Of a stretch of DNA of 45,433 nucleotides, positions 15,853 through 23,509 are shown piece after piece. The position numbers and the translations under genes are program-made. Origin of the DNA: CAUUCX01 sp041844835 (GTDB lineage: Bacteria > Bacillota > Clostridia > Peptostreptococcales > Anaerovoracaceae). The stretch lies in contig JBGZBU010000010.1 of NCBI GenBank assembly GCA_041844835.1, forward strand, positions 1 to 45,433, given 5' to 3'. The notes under the pieces are model-generated. The model did no database searches. It was not told where the DNA came from and saw nothing but the letters and a program-made list of their open reading frames with translations. Positions within the stretch are counted from its first letter, which is position 1. The number at the start of each line of letters is the position of its first letter.

Positions 15853-16554
15853 ATGGACAGCGCTACGGCAGCCGGGCGTTTCTCAGAACTTAACGGTGTT
15901 ATTTTCGATCTCGACGGAACTTTGATAGATTCCGCATATGTATGGGAGCGAGTGGATGAGATTTTTTTGGGGAAGCGCGGAATTGTCATGCCGGATGATT
16001 ATGTTGAAACAATCACGCCGCTTGGATTTCATGATGTTGCGAAATACACGATTGAAAGATTTTCGCTGGCGGAACAGCCGGAGGATATCATGGCGGAGTG
16101 GGTCGATTTGGCGAGATATGAATACGCTCACAATGTGACGGCGATACCGGGAGCTGAGGATATTCTTGATTTTTTCAAGGAGCGCGGTCTCAAGATAGCG
16201 CTTGCGACCTCATCAACGCGGGAACTATTTTTGCCCGCAATTGACCGAATCGGCATAGCCGAATATTTTGATGAGATAGTTGTCATGGGAGAGATAGGCA
16301 AGAACAAAACTGATCCGGCAGCCTATGAGTATGCGGCTGCAGCACTCGGTTTGCCCGGCTGCAAATGTGCAGTTTTTGAGGATATCGAAGACGGAGTGAG
16401 AAGCGCAATTGCTGCAGGGGCGCTCGGAATCGCATATCTGGGCACTCCTGAAAATGACGCGGGTGAGATTGAAAGCGTTCTTTCGGTGATAAGCGATATA
16501 GCAACGGACAGTTACGAAGAATTGATCAATTTTATTTCAGGGAGGGGAAAATGA
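15853..16554 (+). CDS. HAD-superfamily phosphatase in the thiamine operon
   Basis: This 233-residue beta-phosphoglucomutase-like HAD hydrolase shows motif I as FDLDGTLIDS, motif II as LATSST, and the motif III/IV region GKNKTDP...CAVFEDIEDGVRSAIAAG. A helical cap lies between motifs I and II. The ATG at 15853 has only a weak GGTGGG upstream; a TTG at 15835 overlaps the thiE stop. The gene lies between thiE and thiD under the TPP riboswitch, so a thiamine-related phosphate ester such as thiamine monophosphate or HMP-phosphate is a reasonable substrate guess, not shown by the sequence. Confidence 0.82.
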   Translation: MDSATAAGRFSELNGVIFDLDGTLIDSAYVWERVDEIFLGKRGIVMPDDYVETITPLGFHDVAKYTIERFSLAEQPEDIMAEWVDLARYEYAHNVTAIPGAEDILDFFKERGLKIALATSSTRELFLPAIDRIGIAEYFDEIVVMGEIGKNKTDPAAYEYAAAALGLPGCKCAVFEDIEDGVRSAIAAGALGIAYLGTPENDAGEIESVLSVISDIATDSYEELINFISGRGK

Positions 16555-17351
16555 GTGAGAAAGTAAGCATTGCCCTTACGATTGCAGGATCCGACTGCAG
16601 CGGCGGAGCGGGGATTCAGGCCGATTTGAAAACTTTTGCGGCTCACGGGGTGTACGGAATGAGCGTAATTACAGCTCTAACCGCGCAAAATACAAGAGGA
16701 GTGCGGGATGTGCTGAATTCAACACCGGGATTTTTAGAGGCTCAGATGGACGCCGTGTTTGAGGATATATTCCCCGATGCCGTAAAGATAGGAATGGTTT
16801 CAAATTCCGAGCTTATATATACCATTAGAGACGGATTGAAAAAATGGAAGCCAAGAAATATTGTCATCGATCCCGTTATGGTTTCCACCAGCGGACACAG
16901 ATTGCTCGACGATGAAGCAGAGGACAGCCTTTTTAAGCATTTACTGCCACTTGCTGATTTGATTACGCCGAATCTGTATGAGGCGGAAATTCTGGCTGAT
17001 ATGAAAATAAAAAGTGCGGATGATATCGTTGTCGCGGCAAAAAAAATCTCTGCCGGTTTCGGCGGCGGAATATTAATTAAAGGCGGTCACAGCATGGATA
17101 ATGCGGATGATTATTTGTACTACAACGGTGAAGGATTGTGGTTTCGCGGCAGTCGCATAGAAAATCCGAATGCGCACGGCACGGGCTGTACTCTTTCTTC
17201 GGCTGTCGCCGCCGGCCTTGCCGTAGGGAATGATTTGATTTCATCAATAAAATCCGCAAAGGAATACATCACGGGAGCTCTTTGCGCAAATCTTGACATC
17301 GGGACGGGACGGGGCCCGATCAATCATATGTACAATCTAAAATCAAAATAA
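16551..17351 (+). CDS. thiD: hydroxymethylpyrimidine / phosphomethylpyrimidine kinase
   Basis: This 266-residue ribokinase-fold kinase phosphorylates HMP and then HMP-phosphate. The signature segments are ALTIAGSDCSGGAGIQADLKT, ITALTAQNTRGV, DPVMVSTSG, LITPNLYEAEIL and HGTGCTLSSAVAAGLA. The last contains the catalytic Asp-equivalent region and anion hole. The ATG overlaps the previous stop (ATGA), which points to coupled translation. Confidence 0.96.
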   Translation: MSEKVSIALTIAGSDCSGGAGIQADLKTFAAHGVYGMSVITALTAQNTRGVRDVLNSTPGFLEAQMDAVFEDIFPDAVKIGMVSNSELIYTIRDGLKKWKPRNIVIDPVMVSTSGHRLLDDEAEDSLFKHLLPLADLITPNLYEAEILADMKIKSADDIVVAAKKISAGFGGGILIKGGHSMDNADDYLYYNGEGLWFRGSRIENPNAHGTGCTLSSAVAAGLAVGNDLISSIKSAKEYITGALCANLDIGTGRGPINHMYNLKSK

Positions 17352-17392
17352 AGCGGTTGATATTTTTTTGAAAGGCATAGGAAAAAATAATT

Positions 17393-18580
17393 ATGAAAAA
17401 TATAAAAGTAGAAAAAACATCACTATTTGCGAACGGATTGATTTGGTTCGGAGCGTCGATTTCAATAGCGGAAATTCTGACGGGAACATTTTTTGCGCCG
17501 CTCGGATTTTCAAAGGGCATTGCGGCGATCCTGCTCGGTCACATAATAGGCGGTTTTATTTTCTATCTGGCGGGCTTTATCGGAGGGATTACCGGAAAGA
17601 GTGCAATGGATACCGTCAAATTGTCATTCGGGGAAAAAGGCGGTTTGATTTTTTCGGCGCTCAATGTGACACAGCTGATAGGATGGACATCCATCATGAT
17701 TTCAACCGGGGCAATAGCAACTACAGTGGTCAGCACGTCCATGTGGGGGATGGAAAAAAAGTGGATATGGAGCATCGCAATCGGTGTGCTGATAATAATA
17801 TGGGTTCTGATAGGTGTCACGCGTATAGTAAAGCTAAATTATTTTGTGGCAGCGGCATTATTTCTGCTTACGATTCTGCTAAGCCGCACGGTTTTTAGCG
17901 GAGATTCCGCGAGTGTCGTTCTCGGAGATATGAGGTTCGGTGATGCGGTGGAGCTTTCCGTTGCAATGCCTCTTTCATGGCTTCCGCTCATTTCGGATTA
18001 TACCAAGGATGCGAAAAATCCTCGTGGAGCCACACTCATGTCCACAATAATTTATTTTCTGGGGAGCAGCTGGATGTATATAATAGGGCTGGGAGCCGCG
18101 CTTTACGGGAGCGGCGATATAGCAAACATTATGCTTAAAGCCGGGCTCGGGATGGCGGCGGTCGCGATATTGATCCTTTCCACGGTCACGACTACATTCC
18201 TCGATGCTTATTCCGCGGGTGTCAGCGCAAAAAGTTTTTCGAGCAGAGTAAATGAAAAATATGCGGGTATGGCTGTTGCCGGTTTGGGAATTATACTTGC
18301 GGTAGGTTGGAATGTTCAAAACTTCGAGCCGTTCCTATATTTTATCGGATCCGTATTTGCGCCGATGATCGCAATTCTGATAGCCGATTTTTATATAATA
18401 AAAAGGGACGCGATAAGAAATTCCATATCGTATTCAAATCTCGCGATATGGGCGGTAGGATTTGTGATTTATCGCTTGTTCATGAAAGTATACACTCCGC
18501 TCGGGTACACACTGCCCGCTATAATTATTGTAATTGTAATTTGTCTTATCGTTGATAAGCTCCGTCGCAAAAGAAAATGA
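17393..18580 (+). CDS. cytX: hydroxymethylpyrimidine transporter, NCS1 family (CytX-like)
   Basis: This 395-residue membrane protein has about 12 transmembrane segments. The start GLIWFGASISIAEILTGTF and the SWLPLISDYTKDAKNPRG loop are typical of CytX/NCS1 carriers for pyrimidine moieties. It ends the TPP-riboswitch operon and supplies the HMP that ThiD phosphorylates. No thiM (thiazole kinase) is seen, so the thiazole half must come from elsewhere in the genome. An AGGA site precedes the ATG by about 10 bases, and the hairpin at 18596 follows. Confidence 0.9.
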   Translation: MKNIKVEKTSLFANGLIWFGASISIAEILTGTFFAPLGFSKGIAAILLGHIIGGFIFYLAGFIGGITGKSAMDTVKLSFGEKGGLIFSALNVTQLIGWTSIMISTGAIATTVVSTSMWGMEKKWIWSIAIGVLIIIWVLIGVTRIVKLNYFVAAALFLLTILLSRTVFSGDSASVVLGDMRFGDAVELSVAMPLSWLPLISDYTKDAKNPRGATLMSTIIYFLGSSWMYIIGLGAALYGSGDIANIMLKAGLGMAAVAILILSTVTTTFLDAYSAGVSAKSFSSRVNEKYAGMAVAGLGIILAVGWNVQNFEPFLYFIGSVFAPMIAILIADFYIIKRDAIRNSISYSNLAIWAVGFVIYRLFMKVYTPLGYTLPAIIIVIVICLIVDKLRRKRK

Positions 18581-18595
18581 TAAGAAAGACAAGAA

Positions 18596-18621
18596 AGAAA
18601 CGGCTAAAAATAGCCGTTTCT
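18596..18621. terminator. bidirectional terminator between cytX and tRNA-Arg
   Basis: AGAAACGGCTA (18596-18606) and TAGCCGTTTCT (18611-18621) form an 11-bp perfect stem with a 4-base loop. It can end cytX transcription rightward and tRNA transcription leftward. Confidence 0.8.
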
Positions 18622-18629
18622 AAGGTGTT

Positions 18630-18706
18630 TGGCGCACTGCGAGGGACTCGAACCCCCAACCAACCGGTTCGTAGCCGGGTACTCTATCCAATTGAGCTAG
18701 CAATGC
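18630..18706 (-). tRNA. tRNA-Arg (anticodon ACG), CCA encoded
   Basis: On the minus strand the acceptor arms GCATTGC and GCAGTGC pair with one G-U, followed by an encoded CCA (18630-18632). The D-loop AATTGGATA, the anticodon loop CTACGAA (anticodon ACG, read as inosine-CG), and the T-arm GGGGG TTCGAGT CCCTC are all in place. The anticodon stem has one C-U mismatch at its base, which is tolerable. It has its own consensus promoter upstream on the minus strand. Confidence 0.95.
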
Positions 18707-18749
18707 AGAACGCGCGACCGCATGTGATGCGCAACATCACGCGAACATT

Positions 18750-18778
18750 ATTATATAGGAATTAACGGGTACTGTCAA
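18750..18778 (-). promoter_or_regulatory. consensus promoter of tRNA-Arg
   Basis: On the minus strand TTGACA (18773-18778) and TATAAT (18750-18755) are separated by 17 bases, both perfect consensus. The leader before the tRNA holds a GTGATG / CATCAC hairpin (18724-18740). Confidence 0.85.
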
Positions 18779-18804
18779 AGAAAAAATAAGGTGTAGCAAT
18801 AAAA

Positions 18805-19083
18805 TCAGTATATGTCAAACGCCTCCATTTTTTCCTCATCAAGATTGCGCATATTATTTTTCGCATTTTGTACGGCATCTTTAAATTTTGCGATTATACC
18901 TTTGGTCCTGTAGTTAGTTTCATTTCTAAAATTGCCGGACGTAAGATAGATGCCCGCGATTCCGATGAGCGCGCCGAGTGATGCGGCGGCAGTTGCAGTT
19001 ACGACGATATTGCGCCTGTTTCTCTTTTCAAGATAACGAACGACATCATCAATTTCATTATAATTTTTTTTCAATACAAACAT
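18805..19083 (-). CDS. small single-pass membrane protein, function unknown
   Basis: I do not recognise this 92-residue protein. It has a basic, charged N-terminus with a short helical segment (DDVVRYLEKRNRRN), one hydrophobic stretch (about residues 26-48, VTATAAASLGALIGIAGIYL), and a charged C-terminal tail. An AGGGGAT site precedes the ATG on the minus strand. It starts 16 bases after the MgtC gene ends and is probably cotranscribed with it. Confidence 0.7.
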   Translation of the reverse strand: MFVLKKNYNEIDDVVRYLEKRNRRNIVVTATAAASLGALIGIAGIYLTSGNFRNETNYRTKGIIAKFKDAVQNAKNNMRNLDEEKMEAFDIY

Positions 19084-19099
19084 AGCGATCCCCTTTCAA

Positions 19100-19786
19100 T
19101 TAAACTTCTTCAATTATATAAACACCTTCCATTTGATTCAATTCTGTGATGAAATCCTCCCGCCTTTTACCTTTAGGACGTTCAAAAACGATAAAAAAAG
19201 GCATGCTGCCGGCAACCGCGCCGGGTGATTTACTGACGTTGGATTCAATTATTTTAATATCAGCTTCTCGGGCGGCATTTATAAATGCAAGATATGACGG
19301 CAAATCTCGGATTTCAATGTAGAGGCTGACTATTCGTGAACGTTTGTATGCAAAATTCTCCAATTTATCCAGTAACGCGAGACTGATGAATATGAGAAAC
19401 GCGGCAACGAGAGCCGCCGAGTAAAATCCTGCACCTATCGCAAGACCGAGCGCAGCGGACGCCCAAAGCCCCGCAGCGGTCGTAAGTCCCTTGATTTTAT
19501 TTCCGGACATGAGTATCGTTCCGACTCCGAGAAATCCGACTCCGGTTACGACCTGCGCACCGAAGCGTCCCGGATCCGCCGCCCCGGGATAAATATGGCA
19601 GATGTATTGATTTGTGAGCATCACAAGACATGCACCCACACACACCAAAATGTGGGTCCTAAGCCCCGCCGGATGTCTTGACTTGCCGCGCTCCATGCCT
19701 ATGATGCCGCTAAGCACAACCGCGAGACACAGTCTAAAAAGTATTATTCCGAACTCACTTGTAATTCCGAACTCACTTGTAAACAT
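19100..19786 (-). CDS. MgtC/SapB family membrane protein
   Basis: This 228-residue protein has four to five N-terminal membrane segments and a soluble ACT-like C-terminal domain. The family core is clear: GIIGMERGKSRHPAGLRTHILVCVG, then QVVTGVGFLGVGTIL and GLTTAAGLWASAALGLAIGAG. MgtC proteins are linked to magnesium limitation and membrane-potential control. The first codons carry an exact 18-bp tandem duplication (TSEFGI twice) at 19746-19781. The upstream region has an AAGATTTG / CAAATCTT hairpin, but it is too short for an M-box. Confidence 0.9.
   Translation of the reverse strand: MFTSEFGITSEFGIILFRLCLAVVLSGIIGMERGKSRHPAGLRTHILVCVGACLVMLTNQYICHIYPGAADPGRFGAQVVTGVGFLGVGTILMSGNKIKGLTTAAGLWASAALGLAIGAGFYSAALVAAFLIFISLALLDKLENFAYKRSRIVSLYIEIRDLPSYLAFINAAREADIKIIESNVSKSPGAVAGSMPFFIVFERPKGKRREDFITELNQMEGVYIIEEV
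19746..19781 (-). repeat. exact 18-bp tandem duplication in the MgtC N-terminus
   Basis: Two adjacent identical 18-base units (19746-19763 and 19764-19781) encode TSEFGI twice directly after the start. The identity suggests a recent slippage duplication. Confidence 0.9.
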
Positions 19787-19870
19787 AAAAACTCCGCATG
19801 CACAGCAACAAAGCCGAGTAAAGATTTGAGCAACGCAAATCTTAAAATAAGGATATATCTTACATAATTA

Positions 19871-19902
19871 ATTATAACATAATTTTCATATCATGTTATA
19901 AT
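19871..19902. promoter_or_regulatory. symmetrical divergent -10 region / operator
   Basis: ATTATAACAT (19871-19880) and ATGTTATAAT (19893-19902) are a perfect 10-bp inverted repeat 12 bases apart. Each arm contains a TATAAT, one per strand, so the two arms may be the -10 boxes for mgtC (minus) and the Fic-like gene (plus). Confidence 0.5.
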
Positions 19903-19979
19903 AATTGAAGAATGATTACAATATATCGGACTCCTTTCTTGCCGGCGGGAGAATCCGAACAGCAGGAGCATTTTGGTGT

Positions 19980-20681
19980 ATGTTTACAGAAATCAGGAAG
20001 AAAAAATTAATACTTGAGAATCGCAAGCCGTATGGCAGGGACAAAGAAAATCACATAAATGAATTGAATTTTCTGGATTTGGTCTTTTGCAATCTGCGTC
20101 TGTCCGGCAGCCGCCTGAGCAGAGAAGAAATATATCGCATATGTCTTGGAGAGCTTCAATCTAATGCTACGATAGAAGAACACATGAAGATTAGGCGATA
20201 TATCTACATTTTTGAAAAATTTTATGGAAGATTTAACGTACACCAGGATATGGATGAGCGATTGATGGAGCGCATATACTCGGTAATATCCGATAGTGAA
20301 GTGCGTTACAGAAGCAACAATATGCCGCTTGATCATTTGAAGTACATCCCCCTCGATTTCCGGGAAATACCGATCGCGATGAAGCTTGTGCCGGGGTGGG
20401 AGACGATGTCCCGCAATGACCTTGAAAATGCGGTGAAGTTGCACAATATCATTATAAAAATTTATCCGTTTGCAAGGCACACCGAGGAACTTGCGCGCAA
20501 CTGTCTGATGTCATACATGGTTGCAAAGGGATATCCCATATTCGACTTTGAATTGGAAATGGGTGAATATTATGCTCTTATAGAAAAGTGGCTTGCGGAT
20601 GAGGATAATGACGAGCTCTATAAAAAACTCGAGGTTGCGCTGCTTCTAAAGCTGCAGCTTTTGTTGGGCGTAACATCATAG
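19980..20681 (+). CDS. degenerate Fic-fold protein (pseudo-Fido)
   Basis: This 233-residue protein resembles a Fic/DOC domain. NLRLSGSRLSREEIY fits the start of a Fido protein, and FNVHQDMDERLMERIYSVI, a RYRSNNMPL strand and IYPFARHTEELARN (161-174) fall where the active-site loop belongs. The canonical HPFx(D/E)GN(G/K)R has become YPFARHTEE: the catalytic His is Tyr162 and the GN(G/K) anion hole is gone. AMP transfer is therefore unlikely. The glutamate of the (S/T)xxxE inhibitory motif is also replaced (SG in place of EG). I chose the ATG at 19980 because a TTG at 19905 lies within the predicted promoter. Confidence 0.6.
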   Translation: MFTEIRKKKLILENRKPYGRDKENHINELNFLDLVFCNLRLSGSRLSREEIYRICLGELQSNATIEEHMKIRRYIYIFEKFYGRFNVHQDMDERLMERIYSVISDSEVRYRSNNMPLDHLKYIPLDFREIPIAMKLVPGWETMSRNDLENAVKLHNIIIKIYPFARHTEELARNCLMSYMVAKGYPIFDFELEMGEYYALIEKWLADEDNDELYKKLEVALLLKLQLLLGVTS

Positions 20682-20730
20682 AAAACACAGAAAATGCGGA
20701 TTATACAAAAACGTTAAGGAATTATGGGAA

Positions 20731-21669
20731 ATGGCCGAAGAAAAAAAAGCTGTAAGAGAAAAAAATATGATAAAGGAATTGCTGCTGAAGCATATTAAAT
20801 CCGATCATATCATTGATGCTCCCGAAATGAGCGGGTATACATCTTTTAAAGCCGGAGGAAATGCACTTTTCATGGCTGAGCCTCAGAATGAGGCAGAATT
20901 GCTGGATGTGTTGGCAGAGCTGAGGAACGGTGGAATACGGCACTTTGTCATGGGGAACGGAACAAATTTTGTTGTAGCCGATGAAGGATTTGACGGTGTG
21001 ATTTTGCGCTTGGGCGGCGCTTTTAATGAAATTGCTTTGCTTGATCAGAATACGATGCAGGCGGATGCAGGTGCAAGTCTTTCAATGCTTGCCAAAGCGG
21101 CGCTTAAATACGATCTGTCCGGGCTTGAGTTCGCGACGGGGATTCCGGGGAGTATCGGCGGTGCGATCTACATGAATGCAGGCGCATATGGCGGCGAAAT
21201 AAAAGATGTGCTCGCAGGTGTACGAATATTGGATATTCGGAGCATGGATATACGGTATATTGACGCTTCGGACTTAAATCTCGGCTATAGATACAGCGCG
21301 TTACATGATAGCGGCGATGTGGTTTTGAGCGGATCATTTTCACTTGAAAAAGCAGAGCATGAGAATATCGCCGCGGCGATGTCCGATTATGTGAGCAGAA
21401 GAAATGCGAAACAGCCGGTCGGCTCACCGAGTGGCGGCTCCTTTTTCAAGAGGCCCGAGGGGCATTACGCCGGTGCGCTGATTGAGCGCGCGGGGCTTAA
21501 GGGTATGAGCATTGGCGGCGCTCGGGTATCGCCGCTTCATGCCGGTTTTATTGTCAATGCGGGCGGTGCAACGGCGGCAGATATCGAGGCATTGGCAAAA
21601 CTTGTGCAAAATACCGTATATGACAAATTTGGCGTTTTGCTTGAGCCTGAAGTGAAGATTTTAAGGTAG
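20731..21669 (+). CDS. murB: UDP-N-acetylenolpyruvoylglucosamine reductase
   Basis: MurB reduces UDP-GlcNAc-enolpyruvate to UDP-MurNAc with FAD and NADPH in peptidoglycan synthesis. The 312-residue product has the FAD segments GNGTNFVVADEGFDGVILRL and GSIGGAIYMNAGAYGGE, and GGSFFKRPEGHYAGALIERAG with the active-site Ser. ATG 20731 follows AAGGA; an internal ATG, 13 codons later, would give a slightly shorter form. PHP and rapZ follow closely, a common murB-PHP-rapZ arrangement in Firmicutes. Confidence 0.96.
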   Translation: MAEEKKAVREKNMIKELLLKHIKSDHIIDAPEMSGYTSFKAGGNALFMAEPQNEAELLDVLAELRNGGIRHFVMGNGTNFVVADEGFDGVILRLGGAFNEIALLDQNTMQADAGASLSMLAKAALKYDLSGLEFATGIPGSIGGAIYMNAGAYGGEIKDVLAGVRILDIRSMDIRYIDASDLNLGYRYSALHDSGDVVLSGSFSLEKAEHENIAAAMSDYVSRRNAKQPVGSPSGGSFFKRPEGHYAGALIERAGLKGMSIGGARVSPLHAGFIVNAGGATAADIEALAKLVQNTVYDKFGVLLEPEVKILR

Positions 21670-21679
21670 GGATTTTTGC

Positions 21680-22420
21680 ATGAATATCGATAATTACAGA
21701 TTGTTATCCGATTTGCATACGCATACGATTTTTTCGCACGGCAAGAGTACGATTGAGCAGAACGTCAAAAAAGCGAGAGAGCTGGGACTCAGAGAGATAG
21801 CCGTTACGGATCACGGACCGGGGCATAAAACTTACGGAATAAAGCGAGCGGCGATTCCGATAATGCGAGCGGAAATCGAGCGCTTGAATCTCAAATATGA
21901 TGATATCGATATCTATTTAAGCGTGGAGGCAAATATCATTTCCATTGGAAACGGATTGGATATTCACCCCGAAGAATTTAGGCTCTTTGATTTTGTGATT
22001 GCCGGGTATCACTATGGAATTCCGCACGGATATTCGATTCAGAATTTCATAAATCAGAAATTTTTCATGTCGAGCGCAGCGGGTGTGCGCAGTCTGAAAA
22101 CTCGGAATACCGAGATGTGCCTTAAGGCGATATATGAAAATCCCATAAAATTCATAACACATCCCGGAGATAAGGGGCCGTTTGATCTTGATGAGATTGC
22201 AAAAGCATGTTGCGAACGCGGGACATATATGGAAATAAACGCGAGACATAGACATCTTACGGTTTCCGAGATAATCAAGGTGATGAAATATGATGTTCGC
22301 TTTATAATAAACAGCGACGCGCATAAGGCGGATGCCGTGGGCGCCGTGGAAGATGCGATCGCCCGCGCGCTCGAGGCGGGACTTGATATGGAGCGTGTGG
22401 TTAACGTTGAAAAACGGTGA
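21680..22420 (+). CDS. PHP-domain phosphoesterase
   Basis: This 246-residue PHP-fold metal-dependent hydrolase has the N-terminal metal site SDLHTHTIFSHG (His13, His15), further ligands in AVTDHGPGH, a THPGD loop, and the last site in INSDAHKADA. Family members hydrolyse phosphate monoesters, histidinol phosphate, or other phosphoesters; the substrate here is not determined. It lies between murB and rapZ, which is common in Firmicutes and hints at a cell-wall or nucleotide-sugar link. Confidence 0.88.
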   Translation: MNIDNYRLLSDLHTHTIFSHGKSTIEQNVKKARELGLREIAVTDHGPGHKTYGIKRAAIPIMRAEIERLNLKYDDIDIYLSVEANIISIGNGLDIHPEEFRLFDFVIAGYHYGIPHGYSIQNFINQKFFMSSAAGVRSLKTRNTEMCLKAIYENPIKFITHPGDKGPFDLDEIAKACCERGTYMEINARHRHLTVSEIIKVMKYDVRFIINSDAHKADAVGAVEDAIARALEAGLDMERVVNVEKR

Positions 22421-22449
22421 TTTATAAAATCGATAAAAGGAGTGTGGAT

Positions 22450-23310
22450 ATGGAAGCGGTTATAGTAACGGGATTGTCCGGCGCCGGCAAATCACAGGCG
22501 ACTATTTGCCTTGAAGATTTGGGCTATTTTTGCGTAGATAATATGCCTCCCGCACTGATCGACAATTTTATTTCAATCGCCGAGCAGAGCACCGAGGGGA
22601 TCGATAAAGCGGCATTTGTTGTGGATACTCGAGGTGGAGAATTCTTCGGTGATCTCAAAAAGTGTCTGAAAGATTTACAAAAAAGCGGTCTTGATTACCG
22701 AATATTATTTTTGGAAGCTTCTGACGAAGTGTTGATTCGTCGTTTTAATGAGACGCGACGTTCACATCCATTATCGAACACGGGCTCTTCATCATCGGGA
22801 ATAAAAAAAGAAAGAGAAATTCTGAAAGAAATTCGCGAAATGGCTGATTTTGTAATTGATACGTCGAATATGAAATCGGGTGAATTGGGCAAGACCATAA
22901 TAGAACTGCTCATGAATGACAGAGATGAAAGGAGATTTACCGTTAATGTTCTGTCATTCGGTTTTAAGAACGGCCTGCCGCTTGAGTCGGATATGGTCCT
23001 GGATGTGAGATTCATCCCGAATCCTTTCTATGTGCCCAGTCTGAGGCCGCTTACCGGCAATAATGAAAAGGTCAGAAAGAATGTGATGAAACATGAAGAA
23101 AGCAGGCGTTATGTTGATGAAATAGAACGCCTCGTGAGCAGTCTGACTGCAAGTTACATGCGTGAGGGGAAATACAGTCTTACCCTTGCGGTCGGCTGTA
23201 CAGGCGGACAACATCGCTCCGTTGCAATTGCAAACGAGCTTGCGAAAAGATTTGAGAATTTGGGCGACATTGTAACTCTCAGGCATAGAGAATTGGAAAA
23301 ACAGGCATGA
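22450..23310 (+). CDS. rapZ: RapZ/YvcJ family nucleotide-binding protein
   Basis: This 286-residue P-loop protein starts at 22450, 7 bases behind AAAAGGAG (22435-22442); a GTG at 22417 would overlap the PHP stop. Walker A is GLSGAGKS (residues 8-15). DMPPALIDNF, the TRRSHPL segment, and the C-terminal GCTGGQHRSVAIANELAKR are family signatures. In E. coli, RapZ senses amino-sugar precursors and controls glmS through small RNAs; in Firmicutes YvcJ is an ATP/GTP-binding protein of less clear role. yvcK and whiA, usual neighbours, do not follow here. Confidence 0.94.
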   Translation: MEAVIVTGLSGAGKSQATICLEDLGYFCVDNMPPALIDNFISIAEQSTEGIDKAAFVVDTRGGEFFGDLKKCLKDLQKSGLDYRILFLEASDEVLIRRFNETRRSHPLSNTGSSSSGIKKEREILKEIREMADFVIDTSNMKSGELGKTIIELLMNDRDERRFTVNVLSFGFKNGLPLESDMVLDVRFIPNPFYVPSLRPLTGNNEKVRKNVMKHEESRRYVDEIERLVSSLTASYMREGKYSLTLAVGCTGGQHRSVAIANELAKRFENLGDIVTLRHRELEKQA

Positions 23311-23387
23311 AACAAAGTCAAGGAGTTACTTAATAATTTTATAATATTTGCAATATTAAAAACGGAATATCAAAATTTTATTTGGTA

Positions 23388-23490
23388 TGGTAGAATGTAG
23401 GAGTGAGATATTCGTTGTATATATTTTGATATATATTTCGTGACCGGGTGCGGTCACATTTGTTAAAACAAGTATAACGCTTATAACGCT
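23388..23490 (+). promoter_or_regulatory. gap promoter and candidate operator region
   Basis: An extended -10, TGG-TAGAAT (23388-23396), lies 114 bases before gap. Downstream are a GTGACC (23440-23445) / GGTCAC (23452-23457) inverted repeat and an exact 9-bp tandem repeat TATAACGCT (23473-23481, 23482-23490), either of which could bind a regulator. Confidence 0.45.
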
Positions 23491-23509
23491 TAATGCAAGG
23501 AGGATCGAA

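Noticed and set aside
18577..18765. 62-residue ORF with the GTRTPNQPVRSRVLYPIELAMQ-like string
   Set aside because: It is the antisense reading of the tRNA-Arg gene, a common false gene call.
19787..19870. M-box magnesium riboswitch before mgtC
   Set aside because: The leader is too short and has only one simple hairpin.
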